From positions 62,001 to 126,000 of the forward strand of contig WIXG01000044.1 in the NCBI GenBank assembly GCA_009869945.1: 64,000 nucleotides of DNA, in the 5' to 3' direction. The DNA comes from Mesaphorura yosii. Lineage: Eukaryota > Arthropoda > Collembola > Poduromorpha > Tullbergiidae. Numbering within the stretch: the first letter of the stretch is position 1; the number at the start of each line of letters is the position of its first letter. Below are positions 34,239 through 50,000 of the stretch, one piece after another. Position numbers and translations under genes: made by a program. The notes under the pieces were generated by a model that was not told the origin of the DNA, searched no databases, and was given only the letters and a program-made list of their open reading frames with translations.

Positions 34239-37200
34239 AAAACAGAAAGGTTTTAAGTTCATATTTATCTTCATGCAACTGAAATCATGTTGCACCGGCT
34301 TCTTCACACTTTACAAGTGTGCAATGAGCATTCGGCTTTGGCATTCGCGTTCTGCATGGTTATCAAGTTCCAGTCACAATCTTAAGTGACGCGTGCCCGT
34401 GTCTCGTGTCCAACAAGAGTAACGGAAAGAAGGGGTAAGCAGGCCAGGGCGAAAGAGTAATGAGGAGGTTTCCAACGGAAGACAAGATAAAGTCACAGCT
34501 ATTATGTCCTCCGATTTAGGAAGCAACAAATTTGTCGGATCGTCTTGCAGTATGTTCGTACTTCGTGCGTAACTTGAACTCGACCCGGCTCCAACCCTTC
34601 CGTGCGCTTTCCTCTGGGTTTTCGCTAGCCGTTAGCCTGCATGAATTAACTGCACTTTCACCGTACCCGGCGTGGGAGAAGAGAAAGTCGCATTTGGAGG
34701 GGTTGAACAGTTGAAAAAGAGGGAGCGCGAGCGAGAGGAAATGCCATAAGCCATGAGGCCTTTTTCTGGGGAAAGTTGCACGGTGCTTTGTGCTCATATT
34801 GCTTGGAGGCGATCAAACTCTATTTCAGGGATTTCAGCCGGTCAAAGAGTCAAACAATATTAGATTGTTGTGTTATTGTGCTGAGCCTGCACCGGTTGTG
34901 CCCACGACATTGAAATTGAAACCGAAACTTGCCAACTGGAAGTTCCCTGCTTGCGCTTTGGCTTGCTCGCATTCGTATTGGTGTGCCCTCAGCCTTGAAT
35001 TTTTGTACTCGCGCGTTTCTCCTCGACCGCTCTTCCGTGTGCTTGTGTGGTCTTTCATATTTTATTCCACGATCCTTCTTTCTTCCTCTTCATCTTTGTC
35101 GCAGGTCTACTCGTATAAACTTTATTACTTTGCTTTATTTCATTCTTCAGCTTCGCGGACACGACGTAAATGCCCGCCTCGGCTGCTGAACAGAACAGGA
35201 GAAGGGAAAACTGCGTTCGGGAGCGGCAACAGCAATAATGCAATGTAAGACAGTCGTAATAACCAGAATACGAAGTGGCACTGGGACCAGGGCCTGGGAC
35301 TACGCCTGGGCCGCGAAACGGCCAACGCAGCGCAGAGAAAGGCAAGCCCATTATTGCGAGCAAGTATCTCATCATTCTCGGTCCTGGTCTCAAGTGTAGT
35401 CAAGGCAAGTTTCGTTTCGCGTTCGTTGATCCACGCAGACAATTCAGCGGCCCAGTCACAGAGTAGTAGAACTGTTTAAGACAGTAAAAGCCTAAAATAT
35501 ATTTAGCCGACTTGTATTATTTTGTGACATCGTATTACTGCAATTTATACGCGAACAATAGCGGACGGGATGCGAGATGGTGAAAACTTTACAAATTTAC
35601 AGGGCCGTATCGTACCGCAAAAACTTTGTTACATCAACTAACCGCATTTCGCGTTTCGCCCTTCGCATTCTTCGGATGGATTCTTGTAACAACTTAGCAA
35701 AGTGATAGCAAAGGAAAACAAGGCAATAGGCAAGAAAGCCAAAACAGTATGGAGACGGAGACGCGGATCTTCTTTAGTAGCGGCAGCAGTAAACGAGTAA
35801 CAGTAACACACGCTCACGGAAAGAAACGGCAAGCATGGCAAGACAGGAAATTGAGAACGCGAACGAGGAGGAGAGCAACCGAGAAATAAAATGATGATCA
35901 TCATTATAATTTGTATAGACTTTTCTGGCATCTTGTTTTCTGTTCTGTTCCTCAAAGAAGCCAACGCAGAACGCGAACGGCAGAACTGAAACCTGACTGC
36001 TCGCAACTACTTAAACTATTTTCATATGTTTCTCCATTCTACTTGGGCACTTTGGCTTGGGCTTGGGCTTCACTGAGCCTGATTCTTGTTTCGGTGGCTG
36101 CGGCAGTGACTGTGACTTGATGAAATAAAAGCCTCAAAAAGTTGTGCTGTGTTCGCTTTTTATGTTGTCCTTCTTTCTTTCTCAGTGATTCTTTCTTCGG
36201 TGTTCTTGTTCTAGTTCTGACTGGCTTTAGGAAATCTCGTCATCGTCTTCTGTCTCCGTCTCCTGTCGCTGCCCAGCACAGCCCAGCCCGAAATTGGCGG
36301 AATTATTTTTCTCTCTACTCTAATTTCGCCCCATTCTAAGCAAAGCATTCGCATTAGGTACCATTAAGTCAATTTGGTAAAACAAACGCTATAAATTAGT
36401 CTGTTCAGTTCTCCCGTCCGTTCCCTGAGAAGGCTGGCGTAAGTGATTCTGTAATCATTAAGCATTCATGACGCACGATGCGATTCGTGCCAGACGCAGA
36501 AGCTGGACTGGACGTGATGTGGAATCAGCCCGGTTTCAATTTGCAATTAGCGATTGAATATTGAATTTCATGCAATGCTTGAGGCTTCGCCCAAGGGCAG
36601 ACACGGGCACGAGCTCGGGAGGCCAGACTTCCGTTGACCGTGAAACCACCGTAGGCCATGCATTGAATGCTAGTAGCAAGTTCCCAAATGCCATTGCCAT
36701 TAAAAAGCCACAAGCAATTACACGTCCGAATTAACCCTTTCTGTTTCTTTGCTTTGCTCCAATAACTCTAAATTCCCTCTTCGCTGCTGCACTTTGGCTT
36801 GCAGGACATTAGTGCACGAAGGCTAGAACTTGCTAAATTCTTCGACCTGACTTCAGTATCAGTTCTTATTACCATCAACATTATTGGTTAAGACTTTTCT
36901 TGCAAGTTGCAGCCCTGAACTTGCTGCTCACAGGAACGAAGAAGTACTACCAAGAATCCGTCTCCAGTAAAGTAAAAGAGGAGCACGAACACCAATTCCC
37001 TTCCAGTTATGAACCGGTAACAACCACTTTTTCATATATTATTTACACGAAATTATGAAGGATGAGCAGAATTCACTTTGATATTTGATTTTCTGGGGCA
37101 TTTTTCCTGCCGTGCCGTGTGTAACTTTTCACGTGGTTATGCTTTGGGGCGCGCAGGCATTGCGTAAAGTAAAGTTTTATGAGAAGTACACGAGCGCCAT

Positions 37201-38015
37201 GCGATCTGCGAGTTTTCGATGAAAAGTTTCTCCTCACCATCGCATCGCCACTTTTCATAATACAAAAGAATGATTGTGGAGTTCTTGTTCTGTGCTTGAG
37301 CTGCTGCTGCTGGTACCAAATACAAGCCACACAGGCTTGTAGAATGGGGGTACAATTTTTCTTGCGCCTAAACACATTTGCGATTTATGTACTGTGAGCA
37401 GTCGAGTTCAGTGTAGATTGAGTACAGCTTCTTCTTTTTGATCTTCAGCATCCAAGCAAGGCAACAGCAACGTACGAACGCGAACGGTACAAAGAGAAGG
37501 TAATGGCAAGAACTGAACGAGGAACGACGAGGCAGCAGCCAGCAAGAGGAAAGTAAAAACTTCATTTCATTCTCGATTTGATAGTTTCAGTGGAAGGAAG
37601 CTGACAGTCACAGCTACGGCCATAACGGCAGCGCGTGAGCTGAACACGAGCATGGACCAGATTCCTGTTTCTCCACGGTGAAAGTGAGTACAGGAGTAAA
37701 GTTTCATGTATTCACTGGCATCTCATCGCTGGAAGCTGAATCTCAACTGGAACGAACGATTTCGTGAAAGGCTCACCGTAATCCATTCGCAATCAAGACT
37801 TTCGCGACAAGACATTGATACAAATACAATGTACTGTGTCGTTGTGTGAAAATGAGACCATCAAATTGAATTTCGGCATTTTGTCTGCTTTTCTTCCTCT
37901 CGGCAAGTCCAAGTACGTTGAATAAAAAGCAGTGAACTGGAATTTGTGTCGGAGCAGGTGTACCCTGGCGTGTGATTTTCAGCTGAATTCCGTGCAACAC
38001 GCGCACGCGGCCTGA

Positions 38016-41000
38016 ATGGTCGTGGAAGAAGCCGGCAAGATGGACACGGTCGAAGTGACCAAGATGATCGACGGCGTTTACAAGGTGAGCGCCAGCTGCA
38101 TTAGTAACCTATAGTTATTTGTGTTGATAAGCCAGAGTATTGCAAAAATTATTAACAGAGTTTTCAACTACATGAATCGCACGCTCATTTGAACACATAC
38201 AAAGGATTTTGACACCAATTACTTAAACTGATTCGTGCTCTCCTGTGACCCAGTGTATAAAGTTGCCGCTTATGCCAATTCCATTTTGACATTCAAAATG
38301 CATTTAAGCTTCAATTCAAAAGAAAATCGAATAAATCTTTGTTTAACTGGGCCATTGATCGCTTGGGTGCGTGCTGGCACGCAAATCTCCAGCGTGTTGG
38401 CGAGAATTGGCGCGTTATCTCTTCGGTTACATGGCTATACCACGCTTCAAGCGTCCGCACAACGCATCGCATCACAGATTTTGTTTTCCCTTGAAAATAG
38501 ACTGACAGTAAAGAATTGGTTTAAAGAATCTTCCTTTCTTCCTCTGCCTGGTCCAGTGAAATATGAAAGAACTCAATTTCTTTTTTGAGCCATTGATTCC
38601 ATTTCCATTCCACTTTTGTTCCACTCTTCTTTTGCCCGCCTGCCTACCCGCTTATATGAATTCTGAAATTGTTATTGCGAAAAAATAATCCGGAGTCAAT
38701 ATTTATGGACATGGTGTTCATTCATTCTGGCGCCTCTGCCCTGCCCTTCTTCTTCGGCGCGGCGCGTGGAAAAAGACAAGATAAATATGTTTGTTTATGA
38801 GATTTTCAATAACTGGAGAATCAAAGCAATTTGATATTATTAAACGGCTGTTCGAGTTGCTGGTGCTCCTTTGGGCCAGAAGCGACGTGAGATGTATGAG
38901 ATTCCTTTCTCAATCGCAATCTTCTGATCTCCATCATGAACTCGAGCTATCGTGCAGAGAAGAAGTTGAAGTTGCTTCCTTTCCTTTTTGAGCCGCGCTG
39001 GGTGCATTTAATTAAGTCATAAAATCGTAATCGTAGTAAGCCCAGCCCAATGTTTAACGTACCATTCCTTCGAGTCTTGAATGTTGACGCTGCGTTGTTG
39101 TCAAATACTCGAGAACTCGAGAGAAGGTCGTTCGTCGATTCTGTCGACGTCAGTTCACTATTCACTTGTCCACTGTGACACAGTCTTCGTTAACGGTCAC
39201 GCTACGCATCAAAGAATACAAATGAGCTCGCGGTCATTAAGATTCAATGAAAGTATGCGCATTAAACTCTTCTTCATGGACACTTCACTTGCTTGGATTA
39301 GAATGCAATTACGCTGTCTTTACTTAATTTACACTCACCCATTTTACATGAGGACACAGCGCTTCCTTCCTGGGCTGCATGAAACCCATAATTTTGTCCA
39401 TTTTGCAGCAGTTACCAAAATAATTAAGACGATGATTCGTAATTATGCTTGGTGATGAGCCGATTGGGACTCGCGAGCACGCACCAAAACCAAGACCAAC
39501 GTCCAATGTTCATGAAAGGTCACACTTCCTTTCTTAGATCGTAGCTTAATTGCTTGTGTAGTGCTTGTGATGACCTTCAACGTTAAATACCGCTGCTAAT
39601 GCAAAATGCATTATGGCGACAGCGAGAGCAATTAGTTCGAGCTCGATTTTGAGACGCAAACGTAATTCAAATGCAGAATTGCAGAGATGCAAGGCGCAGA
39701 AGAAGTCCCTCGAGTTTCGATTCCGTCAGATTTAAGAGTATTACATGAAGCCAATATTCAGTCCGAAAGTTTGATGGACAATTTTCTTGTATATTATCGG
39801 TCGTTTGTCAATCCAATCATCATGCTGAATGTTGACTGGGCCAAAAATTTAGTTGGATCAAGTAAGCATCATTCGTACTCGAATGATGCACTGATGCACA
39901 CAAACGCAACGCAACCGCATTAATTGTAATGAGATCATGTTAGTTCACTCAATTGCCAATTATGCTAATGTTATCAGCACCAAGAATCAACAGCTAACAA
40001 TCTGTGCACACGAACAACCTTACCTGCCAAGCCAAGTAGCCATGTCTAGTCAAACCAAGTCAGGCCAGGTTAATGTGATCTTTAAATTTAATTGCTGTAC
40101 CGTCATGTCACATGTGCAAGATGCCATGTCATGGCGAGACAAGACGAGACGTGTCCATGTCTTGTCAATTTACTGTTACTGTTTTCTTAATGCTGTTCAT
40201 GTTCGCGTAGCAATTTCTGCTAATAGCTAATTTACTCCACACTTGCACGCTGCATGCATACGCGAACGGTTAACGCAATTAAAATAGCTGTCAATTTCAA
40301 TATTCAATTTCAGTGCGCTCTAATTGAATTAGAAGGCCTGCTGCCCATAAAGATCAAAATTATCGTTGCTAAAATCAGAATGCTTAAGATTTCTATCTCA
40401 TCGAGCAATCAAAATAAAGTTGTACGCTGATTCCCTGTGCAAGATTCGAATATTCAAGACATGACTGCAATTCTGCAATAACACGTGTCATAGCGCATAA
40501 ATGCATATCGCTAATAATCGTAAACCACGCGCGACGGGAAACGAAATGCGTAACGCAATGCATGACTACAAGCCCATATTTGTATCAGCGCATTTCATAA
40601 CTCCTCTTTATTTCCGTTAACGAGCCCAAATCTTACTTTATGATCGACAATTGCACGCTTGACGCTGAAGCGCATGTTGAATTGTAACTCTGCTGCGTCT
40701 CGCATGTGGCAGAATTTCGATGTCTCAATTGCCAGTTGCGTATTGCGGCAACTGCATCCGAAGTTTATGTAAATGGTGCCGTAAATTTTGCTTGTAAACA
40801 AGGTTTTAGGCACGGACCATGTCATGAGAGTCATGATGTAATTGAATCGATGTTATTCAGTGCGTGGCTGTGGCTTACATCGAATCAAAGTCAAATGACG
40901 AATGCATAAATGTATCGCAATTTCAGAGGCCAGCGACAATGCACTGTTGACTCTGTTAATCAAGCACCTTATTTGTTGTTATTGTCGCTTGATACTTTGT

Positions 41001-44000
41001 GTTTTAGACCAAAAGTTAAACGAAGAATAATTGCATGCGTGAAAATACAAGATTTAGTTGTTACTCCAAATACCAAACACAGCACAACTGCAAAACACTC
41101 AAAACCTGAATTTTGGGGCCGGCACGGCACAAAATGCAAGCACAAAGCACTTAGTGACCGACCAAGTTTTTGATTTCTTTCAAACTGCACTGGCTTTGGC
41201 GTACACTCTTGTTTTCTCATTCAAATTATGCCTGAATGCCTGTTCTAGTCACACCTGTGGCTTGAAACTAAACCTGCTACGCTGCAGTGCATTGCAGTGC
41301 CAAGACTCACCCCGAGCTTAAAGCGAATCTGATCTGGGTCATCAACTTTATGAAATCGGAACACAGCAAAAGCAAGTACAAACCAAGCCGTGCTCCTGAC
41401 ACTCCTGAACAAGGCGCTTGTCATTACCGTTTTACCACGTACGAGTCAAAACATGGTCATTTCAAAGACGCTTTGGCTGTTAAGGCTTGATTCATTTTAA
41501 AACACACCTTAATATTTGCTGGAAAATCTTTGAGTGAATTTCTTAGATGAGGGCAAGGAGTTTTACGCGACCAAGAAAGTCGCGATTTGAGTCATTGACG
41601 TGATGAGCTCGTTGCTAGATTTCATAACCAATTGAAACGAGAGGAAATCGTTTCCTTACGCATGTAGCACTTGAGAGGTTCAGATTTGAGAGGTCTTTTT
41701 AGGGATGCATGTGCATCACGAAATAGCAATCTTTTCTTTTAGTCTCGGTCAGCGTCTTCCTAAAACGCATTTTCGAAATCACAAATTCAAATGTGAAATT
41801 CGTGAGAAATCCCACCCGATTTCTTCACCACGTCATCTTTCCTCTCTAAATGGAGTGCTAGTGATGCTCATCGAATTCAAATATTCAATTCTATATTTCA
41901 CGCATCGCGCGTTTAATTTGGGCGTTTGACATATAACATTTGTTTACACAACACTTGCAATGATGCACAATGCAGAGAAGAGATGACTCGAAACTCGAGA
42001 GACGTGTTAATTCAATTTTCAAGTGTTGCAATGCAATGGTCGTTAGAACCACGTCGCAAATTGTTCAAATAAATTGTTCATTGTGTTAATAAAATTAGTT
42101 TTACTGTCTTGCCCTGCCTTGCCCTGCCATTTAGCACACTTCACAAGAGTGCAGGCAGGTGAATGAATGCGTGTGAGAAATAGTGAGAGTTTTTTTTTAA
42201 CTTGCCAATTGTCAACTGCCATGTTGGAGTGCCGGAGTGCAAGCACATGTAAACCATGATCGTGTGAATTCCACTGCCGATTTCGATTGCAAGTTCAAAT
42301 GTCAAGTCGAAACCTTGGCTTAGGTTGGTTTGAGACTATGATAACAATGCAAAACTGTGCAACGAGAACATTGACCATTAGTCTTAGCCTTGGCCTGGGA
42401 TTGGGATTAGAATTAGCCTCAAGATCATTAATATCAAACAGCAACGACCCCACGACACGGTGTAGGTAATAATAATTATTGTAATTGAATGCAATTAAAT
42501 TGAAGGTAACAAAACGACACGGCATGGTATGTACTTTGACGCGTTTATACGGACAAGTGAACTTGCCAATTTCGAATTGTAGCAGTGAAATGCTGAATAC
42601 TGCTGCACGACCACGACCGGCGATGACGATTTCCGTCATGCAGCGTTTGCTTCTCGACTGCGTCGTGTATCGCGTATCGCCACAATCACAGTCAGGTCGC
42701 ACCCAATCCTTCAACAATTCAACACACACAACAACAGTGACAACAAGACCGTCACGTTTGATTTGATTGCACTGCATTCGTTTTATTTCGATTTCAGATC
42801 GCTCGGGCTGTGGCTGCGGCAAGGTCGCCGCTGATTAAGAAATTCGCGTCGCGTCGTTGCTGATCGCTAACAGTCGAAATTGTATTCGCAGTCGCAGCCG
42901 TGGTTGAGGTGGCTGGCCAACTATAAATAGAGCAATAATTACATTGCAATCACGTTCGCTGCAATTCCCTTACTTGTGTGATATATACGTTGTTGCAAGC
43001 GGCAAATGGTAAAATTGTGTGAGTACCAGCCTTAAAGCCAATAGCAAAATCTCAGATGTTGTGGCTTACCGAAGCATTCTTTAAGTTCCTTTAAGTTGTT
43101 GCAGTTTGGCCCAAGACTTCTCTTAATCCTAATTCTGTAATTATTCCTAATTGTACACACCTGCGCATGTTGCGCTTGAAGATTCAATTTCTACTTTCGG
43201 CTATGGCCCGAGCGTCATTTCAACTTCTGTGCGCACAAATACCCCGTAACATCACACAGCAAGTGCGGGACAAGACAAGACAATAATTCATTCATCCATC
43301 ATTGAATGAATTAAGCAGAGCGTATGCGTATTTAGAATTGAGAACTGGGATGAGGCTTTCAAATCAATACAATTTGGGATAATTGCGAATGAGAATTTAT
43401 GAATCACGGCCGGCAAGGCAGGGCAATCACATCGCAATCTTAAAAATCATTAGGGGACTTGTAGGGCAGGCAGAGCCATTGCATTGCAATTTGAAGAATT
43501 TGCATCTCATTAGAAAATTGCGGTCGTAAAGAATAAACATCCTTCGACGGACAATGACATGAGCGAGTACGAATATGAATATGTGTACGAATTTTGGCAA
43601 GTCATTAAAGCGTCAAGTTAATGCTCATTGCCCATTGGTCATTGGTCATCTTGCATCCATGATACTGAGCGTACGAATAAAATCTCGGTCTTCGTACTGC
43701 TTCGGTCTCCGCTTCATCTTCTCCAGCTAATCCGCTGTTCGGTTAACAGATAATGAATTATTTCGGGGCTATTGGAACCACCGTACTGTGTCAACATGCT
43801 CGTTAAAAAGGAACAAATGAAATCTTCTAGACAGAGTTTACAGATTGCAGGATGCGCGCACGTGGGTTGACACTTTCATATTCAATCATCCACGCACACA
43901 ATTACCACGCATTATACTTTTAATACCACATTTACATTTGCATCTTGAGCGATTACACCATAATACTGCCAAGCCATAACAGGGTCGGTCGGTCATCCAA

Positions 44001-47000
44001 TCATTGTTGTTGCGAAATAATTGTGGCAGATTAAATTAATAACTAATAACTTTTTAATACCAAATACCTCACGTAGCACGTTGAATTAACATTGCATTTT
44101 ACGGCCCGGTCGGTCATAAATAAACGCCTCATAAGGGAATGGCATGTTGATTGGCAATGAAGGATGATTTATTCTCAAGGTGTCTGGCAGGCTATTCTTT
44201 GCATCTGCATCTTTGTGTTATGATACGATACGTGACGTTTAATTGGTAAATCATAATCATAATTGCAAATTGCTGTTGTGAAGTATCGATAAAATTGGAA
44301 TTTATCTCTTGAGATTCGAGTCTCGAGGCTTCGCCTTTACTGCAGTGGTTTATTACCTCTTATTTTGATCCTCACCCTGAGAGCCGCGAACCAAGCCCAT
44401 CTTCTGATTTCCATCTCATCCATCCATCTTCTTAACAGCTTACAGTGAGTTCGTTCTTCTTTTATCTCCTGCTTTGCGCCTAATTACAGCGCAGTGTTCG
44501 CGATTCTATTGAAGTTAGCGTCGTAGACTCGTCGTTCGCTTCGTTTCAATCAAGAGCCCCGAGATAATAGATAACCATGAGCCTCATTACCAATACAAGC
44601 ACTGATCTTAAGCGTTAAACACTCTTCTTGTTGTTCTGTGACCATGAAATAATTACACACTTTGTAGCCGGTCTGGCATTGTGTAATGTGCAATGAATCT
44701 TTTTCAAATTGGCTTCGAAGAAATAAATTCCTTTGATATCGACGACGACGACGACGCTACGCTGCTTCGCCTTTAGAATTGCAATTGCGAAGAATAGCAC
44801 AACAAACGGCAAGGCAAAGGCAAAGGAATGCAATTAAGACGAACGGGCACGCAGAAGGCAGAAATGCAGGCAAACCCCATGCCGGCAGGCCGCTGTGTGC
44901 TGAATGCAAATTTTAATTGAAAAGCAATACGCCCGCTAAGCCGATACGCGATAAGAAGATTTTCTGGAGGCGAATGGCGAAGCCCAGGAAAGAAAAGAAA
45001 CTGAATCTGTGTCTTATGAGTTGTGGGCCACGCAGCCAACGCAGCAGCACGCACGTTGTGAGTGTTACAAATGAATTAAGGTTAAGATAACAATAAGATG
45101 AGGTTTTAATTGTTGTGAAGTGAATGTCTGTCGCATCATCACACGACAATGCAGTACAAGGCACAAGGCAGGCTCATCGCTCATCACAACAATGAACCAC
45201 TTCATTAACGCAACGGCTGCGTTGCATTGCGGGATTGCAGCAATGGCAATAGCAATATTTACGTCGCTGGCCGGCTCTCGTGAAGTTAAACATGCCCTAG
45301 AAAGGAGTCGGTCGAGGCTCACGACTCAAGACTCACTGTTTAATGTGTTTAACAAAGACAAGAATTGGGAATGGGATATTGGTCACAGTCTACAATGTAA
45401 TGATGAATTACAAGTTTCGAATCTATTATTAGCAACGTGACGTGGTGGCATAAATCATGACAAGGCAGCACGTAACGTAGCAGCCAACAATTGTATTGCG
45501 GACACTTTGAGATGTGAGAGAAGAGGGACAATTATCCGTACCAAACTAAACCAAGAATTAAGGCGGCCGTGGCACGGTGGCACTTGCCTCAGGATCTGAA
45601 TTACAATATTTACATTTCGAATATTTACTCTCACTTCTGCGTCTGAGATTATTTACTCGGACTTGACTTACATGTGGGTTAATGTTCTGTTTACTATTTA
45701 CTATTTACATTTTACATTCACAGCGTACAAATACCTCTGTCAGTGTGCTGACGAGTTAAGATCGATGACGGCGACCCACATTGACTTTCCGTTTCAGGTG
45801 CAGGCAGGGCAGGGATGCTAATTTCTTGATGCTAATACTTGTTTACACTTTACAAGTCACAAAGCAAGCAAGACTTAATGCGTGCGTTCAGCTTAATTAG
45901 TAATTAGCAACGAATTAACCTTGAATTGACCAGTCTAGATTTAGTTTCGTGAATAAATTGCTTCAGAAAGACTGTAGGGTGATGTTTTTGAGTGCGTGTG
46001 AGTCGGATTCCAATAATAAATTTAATATCAATAATTCAGATGAAAAGCGTTCGGTTTCGGTTAATTTTCGGGCGGTGTAGGTTGAGCTCAGTAAACGTGA
46101 GTATTTTCATATGTACTTAATTGAAATCATGTAAACTTTAATGAAATAATTCGACATCATCGCATCGATCTCATTTTCGTATGGCACGCACGTTACAATA
46201 TAATACTTCATAATTTAGATCATCATGAGTCATGATTATGACTTTATGACCCAATCCTGCAGCGTTTGCGTTGCGCTGTTCATTATCAACGCTTGAGCGT
46301 GTTGTATCAGCTCACTGCTCGGAAGGCGAGGCGTGGCGTGGCGTGGCGCAACACGGCAGGCTCGTGGCGTGGCAAGAATCGGTTACTATACGCTGATCTT
46401 GACTTGAGACGCGTCCTACGTTCTCTAGGCGCTGGCAGGCAGACTCTCGATCGTGATTTTGATTTCAGTTCAGCACAATAGCACGAACCATGAAACCACT
46501 TTAACGCTCGCTCAAAGACAACTAGGAGTAGTTTAGTAAAAGGCACACTTTCTTGGTTCAGGTTTTTCCTGACATGCCATTACCGCTGCACTACATTACC
46601 AACACGCAAGTAGCATTTCATTCTTGTTGCAAAAAATGAGAAATGCGAGAGAAATGAATGAAAATGAGTGGTAGTGGGTCAGCAGCAGCAGAAACAGCAG
46701 CTGAGGCCGTCCCGGCTGAAATGAAGTGTGTCCTGTCGGTGTTTCCACTTCCTGCCTGTATTCCCATCTCTCCAAGAGCGTCGAAGCCCCGGCCCGGCAC
46801 ACCAGCACCCAGCTGAAAGAAAGTCAAACTTAATTTCTTGTCACATTTCACAGACAGGCCCATTATACTATACAAGTCGCAGTCACAAGTTGGGCAGCCC
46901 AATTTTTGTAGGGAAAAACAGCTCAAGCGCCCAGCAAAGTGGGGAATAAGTAAAGAATGATGAGCCACTATTAATAACATATTTTTGCGGCTTACGCGTG

Positions 47001-50000
47001 CACTGAGCAATGGAATGCAATGCACTGCACCCAAACACAGATACATCATGTCAAGATAGACATGAGAGAGACATCATGATGGCTGACGGGCGGGCGGGCG
47101 TGTGGCTAGAAAACTTAACTTCTGCTCTCCATCTTCGTTCGCTGACGCTACGCTGGTAGACTTTGAATCCACAATCCACATTGTCGCTCGTTCTTAGCTT
47201 TCCATCCGCGTGTGGCGTGTGGCGTGTCGCTATAAACAAGATAGGAAAATGACAGAGCTCTTAACACCAGACGCCAAAGCACCAAGCAGAAGCAGCCGAA
47301 GTATGACAGCATCTTTTTTTAGGCTGCGCAACTTAAGTCATCAAAAATACGACAGGGAAATGAGAAAAAATGAGTGCTGACAGCAGCAGCACGCTTCATT
47401 GCATAAGAAAAGCTTCTGTTTTATTGCTCTCATATTTTATTTAATCTTCGCTCGTACTCTCGTACTCGTAGAAGGAATGCATTGCGTAATTTACACACGC
47501 TAGATCAAAACCTTGTTAAAGAACGCTGTGCGCCATAAAAATTCGCAAACTAGCGCGTATTCGCCATTTGCAATCTCGTATTCATGTTGAGATAATGAAA
47601 TGAATGAAAATGAACGAATTTTTAAGTGTTGGTTTCATAAACTGAGCGCCAGCGCGTGCCCACGCGCGCCGTTGGGAAGCCAGCCTGATTACCGCAAAAA
47701 ATCACCACCACCACGCCATGCTAACTTGAGATGTGTTCTAAATTCTTAATGTCCACCAATTTATTTAACCACATTTTCACTTTTCATCGCCAATAGACTG
47801 CACTGCACTTAATACTTAATGCATAATGCTAATGTCTTATGTATTCATTGTTGTTTTCAGAACATCTTGGATAATTTCAACCCAACATCAAGACAAATGA
47901 TTGCTGCGGGGAAGGCCTACTTGAAATCACTGCATGGTAAGTCACAAATCATTACTAGACAGACTTCTTGTTACATTTGCCATGAAATTTGAATACAATG
48001 AAGAGCTCAGGGCTCTCGGTCTCGAACGTGAATATAATTTTGCGATTTCTTGATAAAATCTTGCGAATGACAGCCCAGACGCTTCGTTGTTGAAATATTC
48101 GCTGTTCGCTCGTGGCATCGTGGCTTCGTCGACGGGCTTTGGCTTTCCTCATTCATTTCTGGTAGAATGATTTATTTCTTGCGCCTGCTTTTGATAATAT
48201 CCACGTAATTATGATTTATTTAATTACTCTCGGGGCATTGCATTGTATTTTGTTGTGTTGCATTTACATTAAGGAAAGGAAGCCCATCAGCCCAGCCTGT
48301 TAATGCATAATGAGAAGTTGTGATCCTTTTACAATTAGTACGCATCGCATAATAAATTTTTGTATCAACTTTCATTTTGCGCACGAACGTCGTACTTTAC
48401 TCGTCTTAACTTTCAGATTTCCTTCTGGCCTATCGCTACACTGCAATTATGTCAAGTGGTTAAGTCCCGAGTGATAATTGGAAAGAAATTAAGACGGCTA
48501 AAAGCTTTATGCTTACTGCTGCATTTCCTCATATTTTAGATGTCCGTTTCATTGTTGTTGGTGAACTGATTAAGAATTTGACTAGTCCCCGAGCGACTCC
48601 TCACAGCACGTGGTCTTCGATGTTCGCGTCGTCGACGAGGAAGTAATTTCACAATGCAATTTAGAGATGACTGATTTGAGTTGCACCACAAATTGCACAC
48701 TGCAGTGCAGTGTTGTGCCCGACGCTGCAGTTGATTGATTTAGCTGAATGTTTAACTGACACGCAAACGGGTAAGCATGAAGACAAGAGAATGAAGAATA
48801 TAGACGTTAATGACTGATGTGATGTTGCTCTCCGATTTCTTAATCACTGTCACAAACACAGAGGAATACAAGATTTTCAGATTTTGTAATGGCAATAACT
48901 TATAACACAATTACTGTGTAATCAGCGCGGACGCGGATGATTCGTGTCACGTAACGCGGCGTTGCATAAAAGAAAGTTTATTTAATTAAACGATCTCGAT
49001 TCTGATTCTGATTAAACAATTAATAATCGTGTTGACTACTGAGCACGACACCAAAGAAGCCACAGATCACGCTGCATGATTACATTAACGAGACTGTAAC
49101 CGTGAGTGTGACTGGGATGCGGCTGGTTGAGGAATAATGATCACATTACCAGATGCTGTTTAATTAATTGACACAGCTGTGCAGCGATGCAGTATGGAGG
49201 GCAGGTTAATGGTCAACCACGAACAAAGATCACGCAAACCGAACCACCACCACAAATTAGTACTCATTCAACATTCAACACAAATTAAATTAAATGAAAT
49301 ATGACTTGTGGCTTCAATACTCATTTCCGGTTGCAGATGTAATCATGCAATTAATTTAACACTTTTTGGATTAATTTTTATATCTCATTTCTGAAATTCA
49401 TTCATAGCCTGTGATCTCATGTTAACAGGGAAAGATGAAGATGAGGTCCGTTTACAGTGCCTTGAATTCGTGCATTTATGAAACGCCGGATACAACAGGT
49501 CCGATGTATTTGCCCGTTTTTCATCAAAAGGTTAAAAGTTCACCGGTCAGTTCAACACTAAGCCCAACACACCAGTAAACCAGGATTCGCATTCCATCAT
49601 TTTATGTCCCGTGAGTCCCATGAACGGCTGTCACATTTCATATTCGCATTTATGTGATGTAGTGATGATCGCTGCTTTTTCACAGTTGGCAACAAGTAAT
49701 TCCGCATCCAACCACTTTTTTACTGTAATAATATTTTACGTGCATCCTAGAAAAGCAACAGCACTCTGTTTGGTTTCTTATTTCGCCTTTCGTGATGCAT
49801 GGTGCTATTGTGTTGTTTCTGGTCAAATGCCAAACAAATCCGCACAACAATAATAATCGACAATTAGAATAAATTACAAGTCAACAACATTGTAGTACAG
49901 TGCAGACAGAACGGAGAAGATCATGTTACTAATGCACTGAGGTATGCGTGCAGGCTGGATTCTTTCAATTCAACTCCTTTTCGATGCAAAGAGGAAGAGG

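Larger units (their letters stand above)
29501..38015. other. 8.5-kb intergenic region / IRSp53 5' region
   Basis: No coding exon found on either strand; the open frames are short, overlap on both strands and show no domain. The right part probably contains the 5' UTR exon(s) and promoter of the I-BAR gene beginning at 38016. A TATA-plus-initiator candidate at 32973-33010 and a 37-bp tandem repeat at 34153-34238 are listed separately. The left end should hold the promoter of the minus-strand membrane-protein gene. Confidence 0.5.

Noticed and set aside
46330..46375. GGCGTGGCGTGGCG-type short repeats, with similar ones near 42110 and 47215
   Set aside because: Too short and degenerate to count as a defined repeat.
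47650..47672. Short GC palindrome GCGCGTG-CC-CACGCGC
   Set aside because: Only a 7-bp stem in a long intron; could be chance.
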